This document shows positions 8,978-19,813 of a stretch of DNA of 43,943 nt, piece after piece (the stretch's first letter is position 1; each line of letters begins with the position of its first letter). Below the pieces are notes generated by a model. The model made no database searches, had not been told where the DNA came from, and worked only from the letters and a program-made list of their open reading frames with translations. The stretch is from Bacteroidales bacterium (GTDB lineage Bacteria; Bacteroidota; Bacteroidia; Bacteroidales; GWF2-38-335). The position numbers and the translations under genes are program-made. Location of the stretch: assembly GCA_016936815.1 (NCBI GenBank), contig JAFGXD010000074.1, forward strand, positions 1 to 43,943, read 5' to 3'.

Positions 8978-11365
8978 CATTAAATACATATAATCCAAAT
9001 AATACAATATTTTTATTGAAAAGCTGTTAAGCTGCGACAGATTAAGAGTTTTATCAAGGTTTTCCCAATAGGATACTAAAATAATATCATTATTGTCTAA
9101 AATATTGTTCTTCCAAACCACCGACATTTCGCTTCCCGGGGCAAATTGCCATTTAAAAACCAAATCTACTGAGAAGGAATTGAAATTAATATCTCTTTCT
9201 GCCATTTGATCTGCCGAACTTAAATATCCTGTGTTTTCCAGATTAAATAATCTGCCGTAATCGGCAATAGACCAATAATGTCGAAGTCTTAAGTTTAATG
9301 CTGCTTTGTTGTTAAAAATGTAGCTTGTATTAATTGTGTTTGAAATGGTTTTTAGGTTTCGTTCACCAAAAAGTCCGTTAGAATAAAACCCGTAATCATT
9401 CTCGGTAAAACTGTAATTAAAACTATATGTAAGTAGCCAACGGTTAGAAAATCGTATTCTGGGTCCTATATTAAAATTGTAATTAAAAGGTGCATTAAGA
9501 TTTTTATATTCTCCGTTAATTTCGAATCCTGCTCTTGCGTCGATAAGAAATTTCTTGCGATAATCGGGCGAAACAAAAAAGTGCATTCCAAAATTTCCCG
9601 GTTTATTAAAAACTTTATTGGGAGTTCTTGCTTCAAAATAATCGTAACTCTCTGTTGGTTGTGTATATGCGCCAAACCCAAAAGACAGATGTTTTTTGGT
9701 TAATAAGTACGATTGGCAGTTTATTCCCCAACCGGCAAATTTGTTTCCGGTAAACAAAGCTTCACGGTAAAAATCAAGTCTGTTGCGTGCTGAAAGAAAT
9801 TTCCCAAATGGTTTAAAAATATTATAAGACAATTCCAGCCCTGTTTCCACATAATCGTTATGGTCTAAATAACCCATGTCGTTTGGGTCAAATTTGTTAT
9901 CCAGAACCTCGTGACCAAATGCCCATTGAAAACTTCCACTTTGTTTTCCAAAATCAAGTTCATATTTGTATCCTGTTTCCGATTGCGATTCATCATAAAT
10001 ATTGCTTACAACAGCCAGTCCTTCAACAGCATACACATTATCTTTTCCGGCAAGGTAAAACTCCGTTCCTGTAAGATTTGCCATATAATCGAAACCATTC
10101 ATTTTAACGTTTGTGTTAACAAGACTTATGTAGGAATTATCTAGAATGTTCTGATCCAAAATAATCATGTTGTAATTTGTAAATGGCTGAGTAGTATATT
10201 CTTTTTGGTAATCTGCAGTATCTAAAACTGTTGCAACGGTTTTGGCTGTCATTCCATTAAAAATTCCTATTCCCAAACCGGCTTTTGTACGCCCTGAAAT
10301 TTTACTGGCATTAATAAGCGATGTGCTTACCGGATTCTCAATTATTGAATCAATTTCCTCATTAAAAACATCGTAAAAGCCAACCGGTTCGCTACCTATT
10401 CTTCTTGAATAAAACAATTCGCACCTTCCAAAAAGCTCGGTACCTTCGGTAAAAAATTGTCTTTTTTCTTCATAATAAGTTTCGAAAGGCGAAAGATTAA
10501 GAACATAATCGTCGGATTGCACCTGACCAAAATCAGGAATTAAGGTCATGTCTAGGGTAAAACTCTGATTAATACCGTATTTTAAATCCATTCCTCCGTT
10601 AAAAGAATAACCCCAATCTTTGTTACCCGATTGATTTTCGAGATACCCCGAAAGATAAGGAACAAAAGAAAGTCGTAAGGGAGGTTTTATGTTTTCCAGA
10701 TTCTTAAGAACACCGTACTGAACCATTACATTACTCTGATTACGATCTACGTAGTTCCATGTACTCCATTCTCTATATCTGCGAATTTGTCGCCACATAT
10801 TAATATCCCAATCCTGAACATCTTTTTTTGGAAACCGCAAAGCCGAATAAGGTATTTTCATTTCAACAATCCATCCATCATTTACAATGCTTGTTGAAGA
10901 TTCCCAAACCGCATCCCAATTATGGTCATTGTCATCGTTGCTTATTTTTGAATCTAACTGAACCCCGACCGAAGTTACTCCAAAACTAAAGGCATTTAAT
11001 CCATCGCGAAAAGCTCCAATATCAACGTTAAACCAATCGGCATTTACATCATCATTGTCTCGTTCGCATAACTCGGTTAATATGCTATCGGGATTACTGT
11101 CGTAACAATAAACACCAAAATAAATTGCTGTGTTATCGTAAGCAATTTTTACTTCAGTTTTTTGCGAAGCAGGCTTTCCGTTAAAGGGTTCATATTGAAT
11201 AAACTCTCCTGTGGAAGGTATATTTTTCCAACATTCATCATCTAAATTTCCATCAATTACCGGAGCCTGATTTATACGATTGGCAATATATTCCTTCTTC
11301 TTTTCCTGAGAGAAAGACAAAAAAGAGATAAGTAGAAAAATTGTAATTATTAATAGTTTCTGCAT
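8966..11365 (-). CDS. DUF5916 / carbohydrate-binding family 9-like exported protein
   Basis: N-terminal APVIDGNLDDECWKNIPSTGEFIQYEPFNGKPASQKTEVKIAYDNTAIYFGVYCYDSNPD (CBM9-like), then a long beta-rich barrel-like region. Start refined from 11464 to ATG 11365, giving signal peptide MQKLLIITIFLLISFLSFSQ. Confidence 0.85.
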   Translation of the reverse strand: MQKLLIITIFLLISFLSFSQEKKKEYIANRINQAPVIDGNLDDECWKNIPSTGEFIQYEPFNGKPASQKTEVKIAYDNTAIYFGVYCYDSNPDSILTELCERDNDDVNADWFNVDIGAFRDGLNAFSFGVTSVGVQLDSKISNDDNDHNWDAVWESSTSIVNDGWIVEMKIPYSALRFPKKDVQDWDINMWRQIRRYREWSTWNYVDRNQSNVMVQYGVLKNLENIKPPLRLSFVPYLSGYLENQSGNKDWGYSFNGGMDLKYGINQSFTLDMTLIPDFGQVQSDDYVLNLSPFETYYEEKRQFFTEGTELFGRCELFYSRRIGSEPVGFYDVFNEEIDSIIENPVSTSLINASKISGRTKAGLGIGIFNGMTAKTVATVLDTADYQKEYTTQPFTNYNMIILDQNILDNSYISLVNTNVKMNGFDYMANLTGTEFYLAGKDNVYAVEGLAVVSNIYDESQSETGYKYELDFGKQSGSFQWAFGHEVLDNKFDPNDMGYLDHNDYVETGLELSYNIFKPFGKFLSARNRLDFYREALFTGNKFAGWGINCQSYLLTKKHLSFGFGAYTQPTESYDYFEARTPNKVFNKPGNFGMHFFVSPDYRKKFLIDARAGFEINGEYKNLNAPFNYNFNIGPRIRFSNRWLLTYSFNYSFTENDYGFYSNGLFGERNLKTISNTINTSYIFNNKAALNLRLRHYWSIADYGRLFNLENTGYLSSADQMAERDINFNSFSVDLVFKWQFAPGSEMSVVWKNNILDNNDIILVSYWENLDKTLNLSQLNSFSIKILYYLDYMYLMKKK

Positions 11366-11523
11366 TGCATAACAAAAATGCAAAGAAAATGGTTTTTTGC
11401 TAATTGGTAAAAAATTTATACCAATTTTACTATTATTTCTGCAAGTGTTAATTGTTTTAAGCAAAAAAAGTTTTGTGGGGTTTGTTTTATCACTATTTTT
11501 ATTTGCGAAAAAAACTATAAAAA

Positions 11524-12273
11524 ATGAGAAAAAAAATTGTTGCCGGAAACTGGAAAATGAACATGGATGTTGAACAGAGTAAGACTCTTACTCTTGATGT
11601 TCTAAACAAAAAACTCAGCAAAGATGTTGATGTAATTCTTTGCCCTCCTTTTACTTCTTTGGGTTTGGTTGCCGAAATTTGCAAACTAAGCTCAATAAAA
11701 ATTGCTGCTCAGAATTGCTCAAACAAACCCCAGGGAGCTTTTACGGGTGAGGTTTCTGCATCAATGATTAAATCTGCGGGTGCCGAATACGTTATTATTG
11801 GTCATAGCGAAAGAAGAGCATATTACGGAGAAACAAACGAGATTTTGAAAGAAAAAACCGATTTGGTGCTTGAAAACGGATTGAAACCAATTTTTTGTTG
11901 TGGAGAAGTTCTTTCCGAAAGAGAAAAGAATATACATTTCAAGGTAGTGAAATCGCAAATTTCCGAATCGCTTTTTCATTTAAATTCCGAGAAAATAATT
12001 TCTACTGTAATAGCCTACGAACCCGTTTGGGCAATTGGAACCGGTTTAACAGCCAGTCCGGAGCAAGCACAGGAAATGCATAGTTTTATTAGAAGCATGT
12101 TAACAGAAAAATACGGCCAAGAAGTTTCCGAAAAAATTTCAATTTTATACGGAGGAAGTTGCAAACCTTCAAACGCTGCAGAACTTTTTGCAAATAAAGA
12201 TGTTGACGGAGGTCTAATTGGAGGAGCTTCTTTGGTTGCAGAAGATTTTGCCGGAATAATTAATTCTTTTTAG
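11524..12273 (+). CDS. tpiA: Triosephosphate isomerase
   Basis: MRKKIVAGNWKMN, EYVIIGHSERRAYYGE, AYEPVWAIGTG, ILYGGSCKPSNA, DGGLIGGASL: canonical TIM motifs. Confidence 0.98.
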   Translation: MRKKIVAGNWKMNMDVEQSKTLTLDVLNKKLSKDVDVILCPPFTSLGLVAEICKLSSIKIAAQNCSNKPQGAFTGEVSASMIKSAGAEYVIIGHSERRAYYGETNEILKEKTDLVLENGLKPIFCCGEVLSEREKNIHFKVVKSQISESLFHLNSEKIISTVIAYEPVWAIGTGLTASPEQAQEMHSFIRSMLTEKYGQEVSEKISILYGGSCKPSNAAELFANKDVDGGLIGGASLVAEDFAGIINSF

Positions 12274-12281
12274 TTAATAAA

Positions 12282-13130
12282 ATGACAAACAAAACAATAA
12301 AAACCGTTTTTACAACAAACCCCTGGTCGGAAGAAATTGCCGACATTTTGGTTTCAAAATTAATAGAATTAGGATTCGATGGATTCGAAAATCTTGAAAA
12401 CAAATTACTTGCCTACATTCCTGCCAATCTTTACGATGAAAAAAAGATAAAGGAAATAAAGTTTTCGGTTGATGAGAAACCTGTAGAAATAGAGTTTATT
12501 AATGAGGAGCTTGAGGAAAAGAATTGGAATGCCGTGTGGGAAGAGAATTTTCCTTATGTGGTAATTAAAAATAAATGTCTAATTCATGCCGATTTTCATA
12601 AAATAGAAGAAGATTATCCATTTAGAATTCTTATAGATCCAAAAATGTCTTTTGGAACAGGCCATCACGAAACAACAGAACTAGTTATGGAATCAATGCT
12701 AGAAATGGATTTTTCGGGCAAAAATTTACTCGACATGGGCTCCGGAACAGGTATCTTGGCTATTCTTGCATCAAAAATGGGAGCAAAAACCGTTTTGGCA
12801 ATAGACAATGATAAATGGGCCTATGAAAACAGCTTGGAGAATGTTAAAAAGAACAATGTTAAAAACGTTGAAATTCTTTTGGGAGATGCAGAAATATTAG
12901 GCAACCAAACATTCGAAATAATCATTGCTAATATCAACAGAAATATTCTATTACAAGACCTAAATAAATACTCTAAAGTTCTTAAAGAAGAAGGACTGTT
13001 GATATTAAGCGGCTTTTATCAGGAAGATATTGAATCGATTAGAAATGAAGCCGAAAAACATAAATTAAAGTACGACAGACATTTTGTTCAAAAAAACTGG
13101 GTTTGTCTGCATTGCATTAAAGAAAAATAA
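12282..13130 (+). CDS. prmA: Ribosomal protein L11 methyltransferase
   Basis: DPKMSFGTGHHETTELVMESM...LLDMGSGTGILAILASKMGAKTVLAIDND, NINRNILL: PrmA motifs. Confidence 0.95.
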   Translation: MTNKTIKTVFTTNPWSEEIADILVSKLIELGFDGFENLENKLLAYIPANLYDEKKIKEIKFSVDEKPVEIEFINEELEEKNWNAVWEENFPYVVIKNKCLIHADFHKIEEDYPFRILIDPKMSFGTGHHETTELVMESMLEMDFSGKNLLDMGSGTGILAILASKMGAKTVLAIDNDKWAYENSLENVKKNNVKNVEILLGDAEILGNQTFEIIIANINRNILLQDLNKYSKVLKEEGLLILSGFYQEDIESIRNEAEKHKLKYDRHFVQKNWVCLHCIKEK

Positions 13131-13150
13131 GAATTGAAAAACATCGCAAC

Positions 13151-16100
13151 ATGAAGTATATAATTATCTTGGTTATTGTCTTTACAACCTTTTTACAGAC
13201 TTATGGCCAGCTTAAGGAATTTCCTTCCGACCCAAAAGGATACTATAATGAAATGAAAAACCTTTTAGAAAGTAGTCCTAACGCCGAGAGAGCAAGTGAA
13301 GCAAAAACATTGATGAACGAGTTTAAAGATCTTTGGTTAGAAAATCCATATTTCACTGATGTAAAGAAGAAAAATATTTACAATATTTCTAATTTAATGC
13401 TTAAGAAAAAAGCTAAAGCTCATCCAACTTTTTACAATTACATAAAAACTTTGGTTTTATTCAGCAATAATTCTAATAAAGAAGAACACTACGACACATG
13501 GGAAAAAGCTATTCAACTCTTATGTTCAGAGAAAAAGTATAATCAAAAAGCTCTTGAGACTTTTGTTGAACAGACCTATTTTCTCTTTTCTGAAAATTCC
13601 ATATACAAAACAAATAATGTTGATTGGAAAGCATATACCAACAATTTTGCAATTAATACAGACAATTCCGGAATAAAACTAATTTTTAAAGAACCCTTTA
13701 ATATGGTTTGTTATGCCAAACGAGACAGTCTAAACATTTATGGAACTCAAGGGGTTTTTTATCCTCTGGAGGACAAATGGGTTGGGGCAAACGGAAAAGT
13801 TACATGGGAAAGAGCAGGATACGACAAGAATAAGGTTTTTGCTCAGTTAAGAAAATATGATATAGACCTTAAAAGAACCTTTTACAATGCCGATTCTGTT
13901 CAATTTGTCAACACCAACTACTTCGATCAACCAATTTACGGTCAGCTTGAAGACAGAGTAATGGCAGGAATTAGTCTCGACATGGAAGCTCTGGAAGAAA
14001 TGGATGAAAAACTGAACAAAAAACTTGAAGACGATAAAAAGCTCAATTCTGCCGAAAAACTTTATAAAGAAAAACTCGAAAAACATCAGAAAAATGCCTC
14101 TTACCCTCGATTTAATTCCTATACCAAACGATTCGAAATAAAGGATATTTACCAATATGTTGATTATGACGGGGGTTTTACCATGCGAGGAGCAAGTTTT
14201 ATTGGAACCGGAACCAGCGACAATAAAGCGTTACTTAATTTTTTTATTGGCGACACACTTTTCTTAACAGCCTATTCAAGAGATTTTATTTTTAATCAGG
14301 ACTTCGTTAAATCACAAGCCTGTGAAATAGTGCTTCGTCTCGATACAGATTCAATTTATCACCCCGGATTGCTATTTTCATTCGATGTGAAAAGAAAAAC
14401 AGTAAGTCTTTACCGCAACGAGGAAGGAATGGCACATGCTCCTTTTTTCAATTCCTACCATCAGATGGATATGAGTTTTGAAGAAATGGTATGGACTGTG
14501 GGCGACCAATTTGTTCGTTTTAACAAAATGACCAGCGGAGATGGCACGGTTGACAAACTAGTTTTAGCAGCCGGAAAAAATACAAACCCCGATTTAAGAA
14601 GAGACGATGATTATATGCAAACAGAAAATACCGCTCTTTTCGAATCCTCAAACTTCTTTAGAAAAGTAAGATTTGAAAAGCTTCAAGGCATGGATAGAGT
14701 TCATCCATTGGTAGGACTGGCAAATTATTCAAATGCTCACCAAACAATTTATTTTACGGGGTTAGATTTTGCTCAATCAATTTCAATTGACCATAAATCG
14801 GCTAAACAAATACTAATGAGACTTTCGTATTTAGGACTAATTTTGTACGATCCCGATTCTGACGAGGTTATTCTTAAGGACAAGATGTTTAACTATTTAA
14901 GTTCAATGGGTGGAAAGACCGATTATGATGTAATTCAGTTTGAATCGGTTATCTTAGAAAATCAACAAACTTATGCAACACTGGAACTTCTTAATTACGA
15001 TTTGAAAATTGATGGAATTAAAGAAATTTTTCTAAGCGATTCACAATCGGTAATTATTTGGCCCGATCAGGAAAAAATTAAACTTAAGAAGAACAGAGAT
15101 TTTGAATTCGACGGAAAAATTCTTGCAGGTTATTTCCTCTTTACCGGAAAAAATTTCAAGTTCGATTACGACCGTTTTAAAATTAGATTAACAGATGTGG
15201 AATATGCAAAATTTCAGGTTCCAACCGGCAGAAAAGATGCGGCAGGAAATCATGTGTTAAGAACGGTAAAAACCAATTTGGAAGATGTTAGAGGGGAGCT
15301 TTACATTGATAATCCTAACAACAAATCAGGGGTAAAAAAACCAGATTTTCCACAGTTTCCTATCCTCGACAGCGAAAAAGATTGTTATGTGTATTACGAT
15401 AATCACGATATTTTTAAAGGAGTTTATAATAGAAATGCTTTTTTCTTTCAAATTTATCCTTTTCAAATGGATAGCCTTAATAGTCTTACCAAACACGGAA
15501 CCAAATTTGGAGGAAAATTTGTCTCTGCAGGTATTCTGCCCGTTTTCGAAGACAGTTTGTTTGTTCAACCCGACTATTCTCTTGGTTTAATTCGTTCTGC
15601 ACCACCCGAAGGATGGCCAACTTACGGAGGAAAAGGTGTATTTAAAAACGACATTAAACTTAGTAATGCCGGATTGGAAGGAAATGGAAAATTCGAGTAT
15701 ATTAATTCTGTTACCGAATCGGAAAGTTTTCTCTTTTTCCCCGACAGTATAAATGCTGAGGCAAAGAATTTCACCAACAAAAAACAAAAAACAGGAGTTC
15801 AATTTCCTGAAGTTACAGCTCCCGATTCTTATGTGCATTTTGAACCCAAAAACGATAAACTTTTTACAACTAGCAAGAAGAATCCAATTAGAATGTTCGA
15901 TGGAGAAACAACCCTAAAAGGAACAACAATTCTTCAACCAACCGGCATGGCTGGAAAAGGAACTTTAGATTTCGAAAATGCTACATTAACTTCCGATTTA
16001 TTCAATTTTCAGGAACACGAAATAAAATCAGACTCAAGCTCCTTTTCTTTGAAAGATGTGGGAACAACAGATTTTGCTTTTAAAACAGAGAATGTTACTG

Positions 16101-17857
16101 CTCATGTTGACTTTGAGGAGCGACTGGGACTTTTCCAATCTAATGGGGAAGCTTCTTTTGTAGAATTCCCGCAAAACCAATATATATGTTACATGGATCA
16201 GTTTAAATGGTTTATGGACAAGGAGGAAATTGAAATGTCGGCAAAAGAAGGCCTTCAAAAACAAATAGATACAACAGGCATGAGTCCAATGCAGATTGAG
16301 GATGTTCAACTTTCGGGTTCCGATTTTATTTCTATTCATCCAAACCAGGATTCTTTAAGGTTTAAAGCCCCTTCTGCAAATTATAATCTTAGAAAAAAGA
16401 TAATTACGGCCAACGAAGTAAAATGGATTAGAGTTGCCGACGCTACAATATACCCCGGCGATGGTGAAATAGTTATTGAAAAACGTGCAGTAATGCAAAC
16501 CCTTACAAACTCGAAAATTATTGCTAACAATGCCACAAAATATCATACAATTTACAATGCCAGCACCAATGTTTACGGCAGAAAAGATTATTCAGCAAAT
16601 GGCGATTACGATTACGTTGACGAAAATAACAACAAGCAAATAATTAGATTCGATGTAGTTTCTGTTGATTCCTCGGTTCAAACTTTTGCAACCGGTTCAA
16701 TAGGAATTACGGAGAATTTTACTCTCAGCCCTGCTTTTAAATTTACCGGAAAAGTTAAATTAGAAGCTGCCCGGGAGCATCTGTTTTTCGATGGAGGTAC
16801 CATGCTTTCTCACGATTGTGAAGATCTTGAAAAACCATGGGTGAAATTTTCTGCCCAAATAGATCCTAATGAAATTTATATACCGGTTTCTAAGGCTCCG
16901 CTTAATATTAACAACCTTCCTTTGGGTGTTGGTATGTACGAATCGCAAGATTCTTCAAAAGTTTATCCGGCATTTTTGTCTAAACTGAAAAACCAGCGCG
17001 ACCACGAGTTTATTACTGCCGATGGTTTTATGCATTTTGAAAAAGCAACCGGAAAATATAAAATTTCAAATAAGGAAAAACTTGTTGAATTTAATCTCCC
17101 CGGCAATTATATGAGTATTCATAAATCTATTTGTAATGCCTATGCCGAAGGTAAACTAAATATGGGAGGAAATATGGGACAAGTTAAGAATGAGGCTGTT
17201 GGAAGTATAAATATGGACTTAACATCCAATACTGTTGAATTTGATTTGCTTTGGGCTTTCGACTTCCTTTTCGATGAAAATGCCATGAAAATGATGAAAG
17301 ACAGAATTGCTAACTCATCGGGGGAAAATGTGGCAGTCGACAGAGATGTTTATACAAAAGGTCTTTATGAAATTTTGGGTAAAGATGAAGCTGAAAAAAT
17401 AATGCCGGATTTGTCGCTTTACGGTTATTTTAAGAAATTCCCGAAAGTTTTTGAACATACAATTTTCTTTACCGATTTAAAAATGGAATGGAATCCTGTA
17501 CTTGGCTCATATACAAGCAAAGGGCCAATAGGAATTGGTTCAATGGGCAATACTCAAATAAATAAAATGGTAAACGGAATGATTGAGCTTGAGAAGAAAA
17601 AATCGGGCGATATTTTAACAATTTACCTCGCTTTTGGCTCCGATTGGTTCTTCTTCCAGTACAGGTCTAATCAGATGGTAGGAATTTCGTCTGTGCCTGC
17701 TTTTAACGATATTTTTAAAGAACTTAAACCGGAAAAATGCAGCATGGACGTGCCAAAAGGCCAGCCAATGTATAGATACTGGCTGGGAACAGACAAAAAG
17801 CGCAGAGATTTTATAAAGAAATTTGAAGCAGCAATGGAGGAAGAAGATGAGGAATAA
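13151..17857 (+). CDS. Very large exported protein of unknown function
   Basis: 1568-aa ORF with signal peptide MKYIIILVIVFTTFLQTYGQ and mostly beta-rich sequence; no family I can name confidently. Confidence 0.85.
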   Translation: MKYIIILVIVFTTFLQTYGQLKEFPSDPKGYYNEMKNLLESSPNAERASEAKTLMNEFKDLWLENPYFTDVKKKNIYNISNLMLKKKAKAHPTFYNYIKTLVLFSNNSNKEEHYDTWEKAIQLLCSEKKYNQKALETFVEQTYFLFSENSIYKTNNVDWKAYTNNFAINTDNSGIKLIFKEPFNMVCYAKRDSLNIYGTQGVFYPLEDKWVGANGKVTWERAGYDKNKVFAQLRKYDIDLKRTFYNADSVQFVNTNYFDQPIYGQLEDRVMAGISLDMEALEEMDEKLNKKLEDDKKLNSAEKLYKEKLEKHQKNASYPRFNSYTKRFEIKDIYQYVDYDGGFTMRGASFIGTGTSDNKALLNFFIGDTLFLTAYSRDFIFNQDFVKSQACEIVLRLDTDSIYHPGLLFSFDVKRKTVSLYRNEEGMAHAPFFNSYHQMDMSFEEMVWTVGDQFVRFNKMTSGDGTVDKLVLAAGKNTNPDLRRDDDYMQTENTALFESSNFFRKVRFEKLQGMDRVHPLVGLANYSNAHQTIYFTGLDFAQSISIDHKSAKQILMRLSYLGLILYDPDSDEVILKDKMFNYLSSMGGKTDYDVIQFESVILENQQTYATLELLNYDLKIDGIKEIFLSDSQSVIIWPDQEKIKLKKNRDFEFDGKILAGYFLFTGKNFKFDYDRFKIRLTDVEYAKFQVPTGRKDAAGNHVLRTVKTNLEDVRGELYIDNPNNKSGVKKPDFPQFPILDSEKDCYVYYDNHDIFKGVYNRNAFFFQIYPFQMDSLNSLTKHGTKFGGKFVSAGILPVFEDSLFVQPDYSLGLIRSAPPEGWPTYGGKGVFKNDIKLSNAGLEGNGKFEYINSVTESESFLFFPDSINAEAKNFTNKKQKTGVQFPEVTAPDSYVHFEPKNDKLFTTSKKNPIRMFDGETTLKGTTILQPTGMAGKGTLDFENATLTSDLFNFQEHEIKSDSSSFSLKDVGTTDFAFKTENVTAHVDFEERLGLFQSNGEASFVEFPQNQYICYMDQFKWFMDKEEIEMSAKEGLQKQIDTTGMSPMQIEDVQLSGSDFISIHPNQDSLRFKAPSANYNLRKKIITANEVKWIRVADATIYPGDGEIVIEKRAVMQTLTNSKIIANNATKYHTIYNASTNVYGRKDYSANGDYDYVDENNNKQIIRFDVVSVDSSVQTFATGSIGITENFTLSPAFKFTGKVKLEAAREHLFFDGGTMLSHDCEDLEKPWVKFSAQIDPNEIYIPVSKAPLNINNLPLGVGMYESQDSSKVYPAFLSKLKNQRDHEFITADGFMHFEKATGKYKISNKEKLVEFNLPGNYMSIHKSICNAYAEGKLNMGGNMGQVKNEAVGSINMDLTSNTVEFDLLWAFDFLFDENAMKMMKDRIANSSGENVAVDRDVYTKGLYEILGKDEAEKIMPDLSLYGYFKKFPKVFEHTIFFTDLKMEWNPVLGSYTSKGPIGIGSMGNTQINKMVNGMIELEKKKSGDILTIYLAFGSDWFFFQYRSNQMVGISSVPAFNDIFKELKPEKCSMDVPKGQPMYRYWLGTDKKRRDFIKKFEAAMEEEDEE

Positions 17858-17995
17858 GTATAAAAAACAAACTTTTTGAATAATTATGGGAAAGCCATTT
17901 TAAATCCGCTTAGAGCTTTATTTAATTAAACACAAATAATATAGCTTTAATCAAAAAATTAAGTGGTCTGATTTTACATGTCCCTAAAAATTGTG

Positions 17996-18003
17996 TATAT
18001 TTC
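17996..18003 (+). promoter_or_regulatory. Candidate -7 box (TATATTTC, 7/8 to TAnnTTTG)
   Basis: About 30 nt upstream of ATG 18033. Confidence 0.35.
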
Positions 18004-18032
18004 GCAGTTTTTTGAACACGAAATATCATATT

Positions 18033-19793
18033 ATGAAAAAGATAATTTATTCTTTTGTAATTGCTGTAATTTTCGCAATTACTTACACCTCATGTAATAA
18101 GTCAGAAAATGTTAATTTTCAGGGAGTTTCTACCCCAACTGTTTTCAATCTTCAAACCGTTTCCGGGGTTGTAATCGATGAATTCGGAGCCCCCTTGGCC
18201 GGTGTTGAGGTTTCGGCTCACGGCAGCTTATACACAACAGGTAATAATGGTTACTTTATTTTTGAAAATCTAAATGTGCCAGGCAACAGATATATTTTAA
18301 AATTTGAAAAAACAGGATATTTCAATGTAACAAAATCGGAATTGGTTAGTCCGGGAACGCCTGCCGTTATCGATGTTGGGATGATTTCGGAAACCGCTGC
18401 AAATGCTGTAACCACAACTTTTGATGCTTCGGAAGGTGGTGAAATTTCTATTCCGGGGTTTTTAAAAGTTACATTTCCTGCAAATAATTTTATTACCCCG
18501 TCGGGTGTTACTTACAACGGAAATGTGAACGTTTACGCAGCATATCTCGACCCATCTAATCCCTTATTTAATACTTACAATTTTGGAGGAGACCAAATTG
18601 GATCTAACCATCTGGATGTTGAGGTGTTTTTAAAAGCTTTTGCAAGTATGCTTGTTGAACTTAGAGACGATGCAGGAAACAAATTAAACTTAAATCCTAA
18701 TGCCAAAGGAATGGCAGAATTCGAACTAACAATTCCTCCGGCATTAGAACCTTTTGCACCAAACGAAATTGATATTTGGAGTTTCGACGATGATGGTGGT
18801 GTAAAATCTATGAATGTTGCCTCCCCAACCGGAACAAACTCTACAGCAAACAAAACAAGCGGCAGATACCAGGGAGCTGTTGGTCATTTCTCTTACATTG
18901 GATGCGAACTTGCTTATGGAAGCACATCTATTGTTCAGGGTCATGTTTACGATGGAAACGGACAAGGTGTAGGTGGTGTTATGGTTTCTGTTGGTCAGGT
19001 TAATGTTATGACTAACGAGGCAGGGTTCTATTCAGCTCAGGCAGCTTCAGGTGTTCAGATTGATGTTGGAATATTCCCTGACTATTATGGAACACCGGTT
19101 TCCCAAACAGTTACTCCTTTTGGAAATACTACTGTTAATTTAACCGTGCCAACCTTAGTTACTGTAAGCGGTCAGATTGTTGACTGCGACGGACTTCCAA
19201 TACCGGCAAATATACTTATTGAATGGGGCGGATCAATGAGCCTTGCAAGTTATACAACCAGCGGCAATTTTGCTATTCAAATGCCGGCATCTCCTTCAGC
19301 AGACATATCAATTTATGGAAATGGAACAGAAATTGGAGCTCTGATTTATCCTTCAGGAGACATAAATCTTGGTGTCATTGAACTTTGTCCTCCGCCAACA
19401 CCACCACCAACCGGACCTATGTATGCAACAATTAACGGAGGTTCTCTACCTTACACCAACTACACTATTACTGCTGTTACACAGAAATATGGACATTATT
19501 ATCCATCAATGACTTATACAAGTGGTTACGGATTAGCTTCTGATAATGAAAGCTATATTTCGTTAACCTTTTTTGGAGGTTCAACCGGAACTTATGTTTT
19601 AGGCTCATCAATGACAGAGGTATATATTTTTGATCATGCAAATGGCCTTTCACTAATGGTTGAAAACGGAACCCTTACTGTTACTCGTTACGATGATGTA
19701 TGGGGATTAATAGAAGGATTCTTTTCAGGAAACACACCCGACGGCGAATCAGTTACAGGAGTATTCTCTTTTGTTAGAAAACCAGATCAATAA
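18033..19793 (+). CDS. Lipoprotein with carboxypeptidase-regulatory-like (CnaB-fold) domains and a ZU5-like segment
   Basis: Start refined from 17991 to ATG 18033: MKKIIYSFVIAVIFAITYTSC lipobox. TVSGVVIDEFGAPLAGVEVSAHGSLYTTGNNGYFIFENL and VQGHVYDGNGQGVGGVMVSVGQVNVMTNEAGFYSA are CarboxypepD_reg-like. Confidence 0.8.
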   Translation: MKKIIYSFVIAVIFAITYTSCNKSENVNFQGVSTPTVFNLQTVSGVVIDEFGAPLAGVEVSAHGSLYTTGNNGYFIFENLNVPGNRYILKFEKTGYFNVTKSELVSPGTPAVIDVGMISETAANAVTTTFDASEGGEISIPGFLKVTFPANNFITPSGVTYNGNVNVYAAYLDPSNPLFNTYNFGGDQIGSNHLDVEVFLKAFASMLVELRDDAGNKLNLNPNAKGMAEFELTIPPALEPFAPNEIDIWSFDDDGGVKSMNVASPTGTNSTANKTSGRYQGAVGHFSYIGCELAYGSTSIVQGHVYDGNGQGVGGVMVSVGQVNVMTNEAGFYSAQAASGVQIDVGIFPDYYGTPVSQTVTPFGNTTVNLTVPTLVTVSGQIVDCDGLPIPANILIEWGGSMSLASYTTSGNFAIQMPASPSADISIYGNGTEIGALIYPSGDINLGVIELCPPPTPPPTGPMYATINGGSLPYTNYTITAVTQKYGHYYPSMTYTSGYGLASDNESYISLTFFGGSTGTYVLGSSMTEVYIFDHANGLSLMVENGTLTVTRYDDVWGLIEGFFSGNTPDGESVTGVFSFVRKPDQ

Positions 19794-19813
19794 AAACTAA
19801 TAATATTCTTAAG

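Noticed and set aside
13847-16948. Multiple 60-102 aa ORFs on both strands inside the 1568-aa gene
   Set aside because: Contained in one continuous signal-peptide-bearing ORF; random antisense/frame-shifted ORFs expected in such a long gene.
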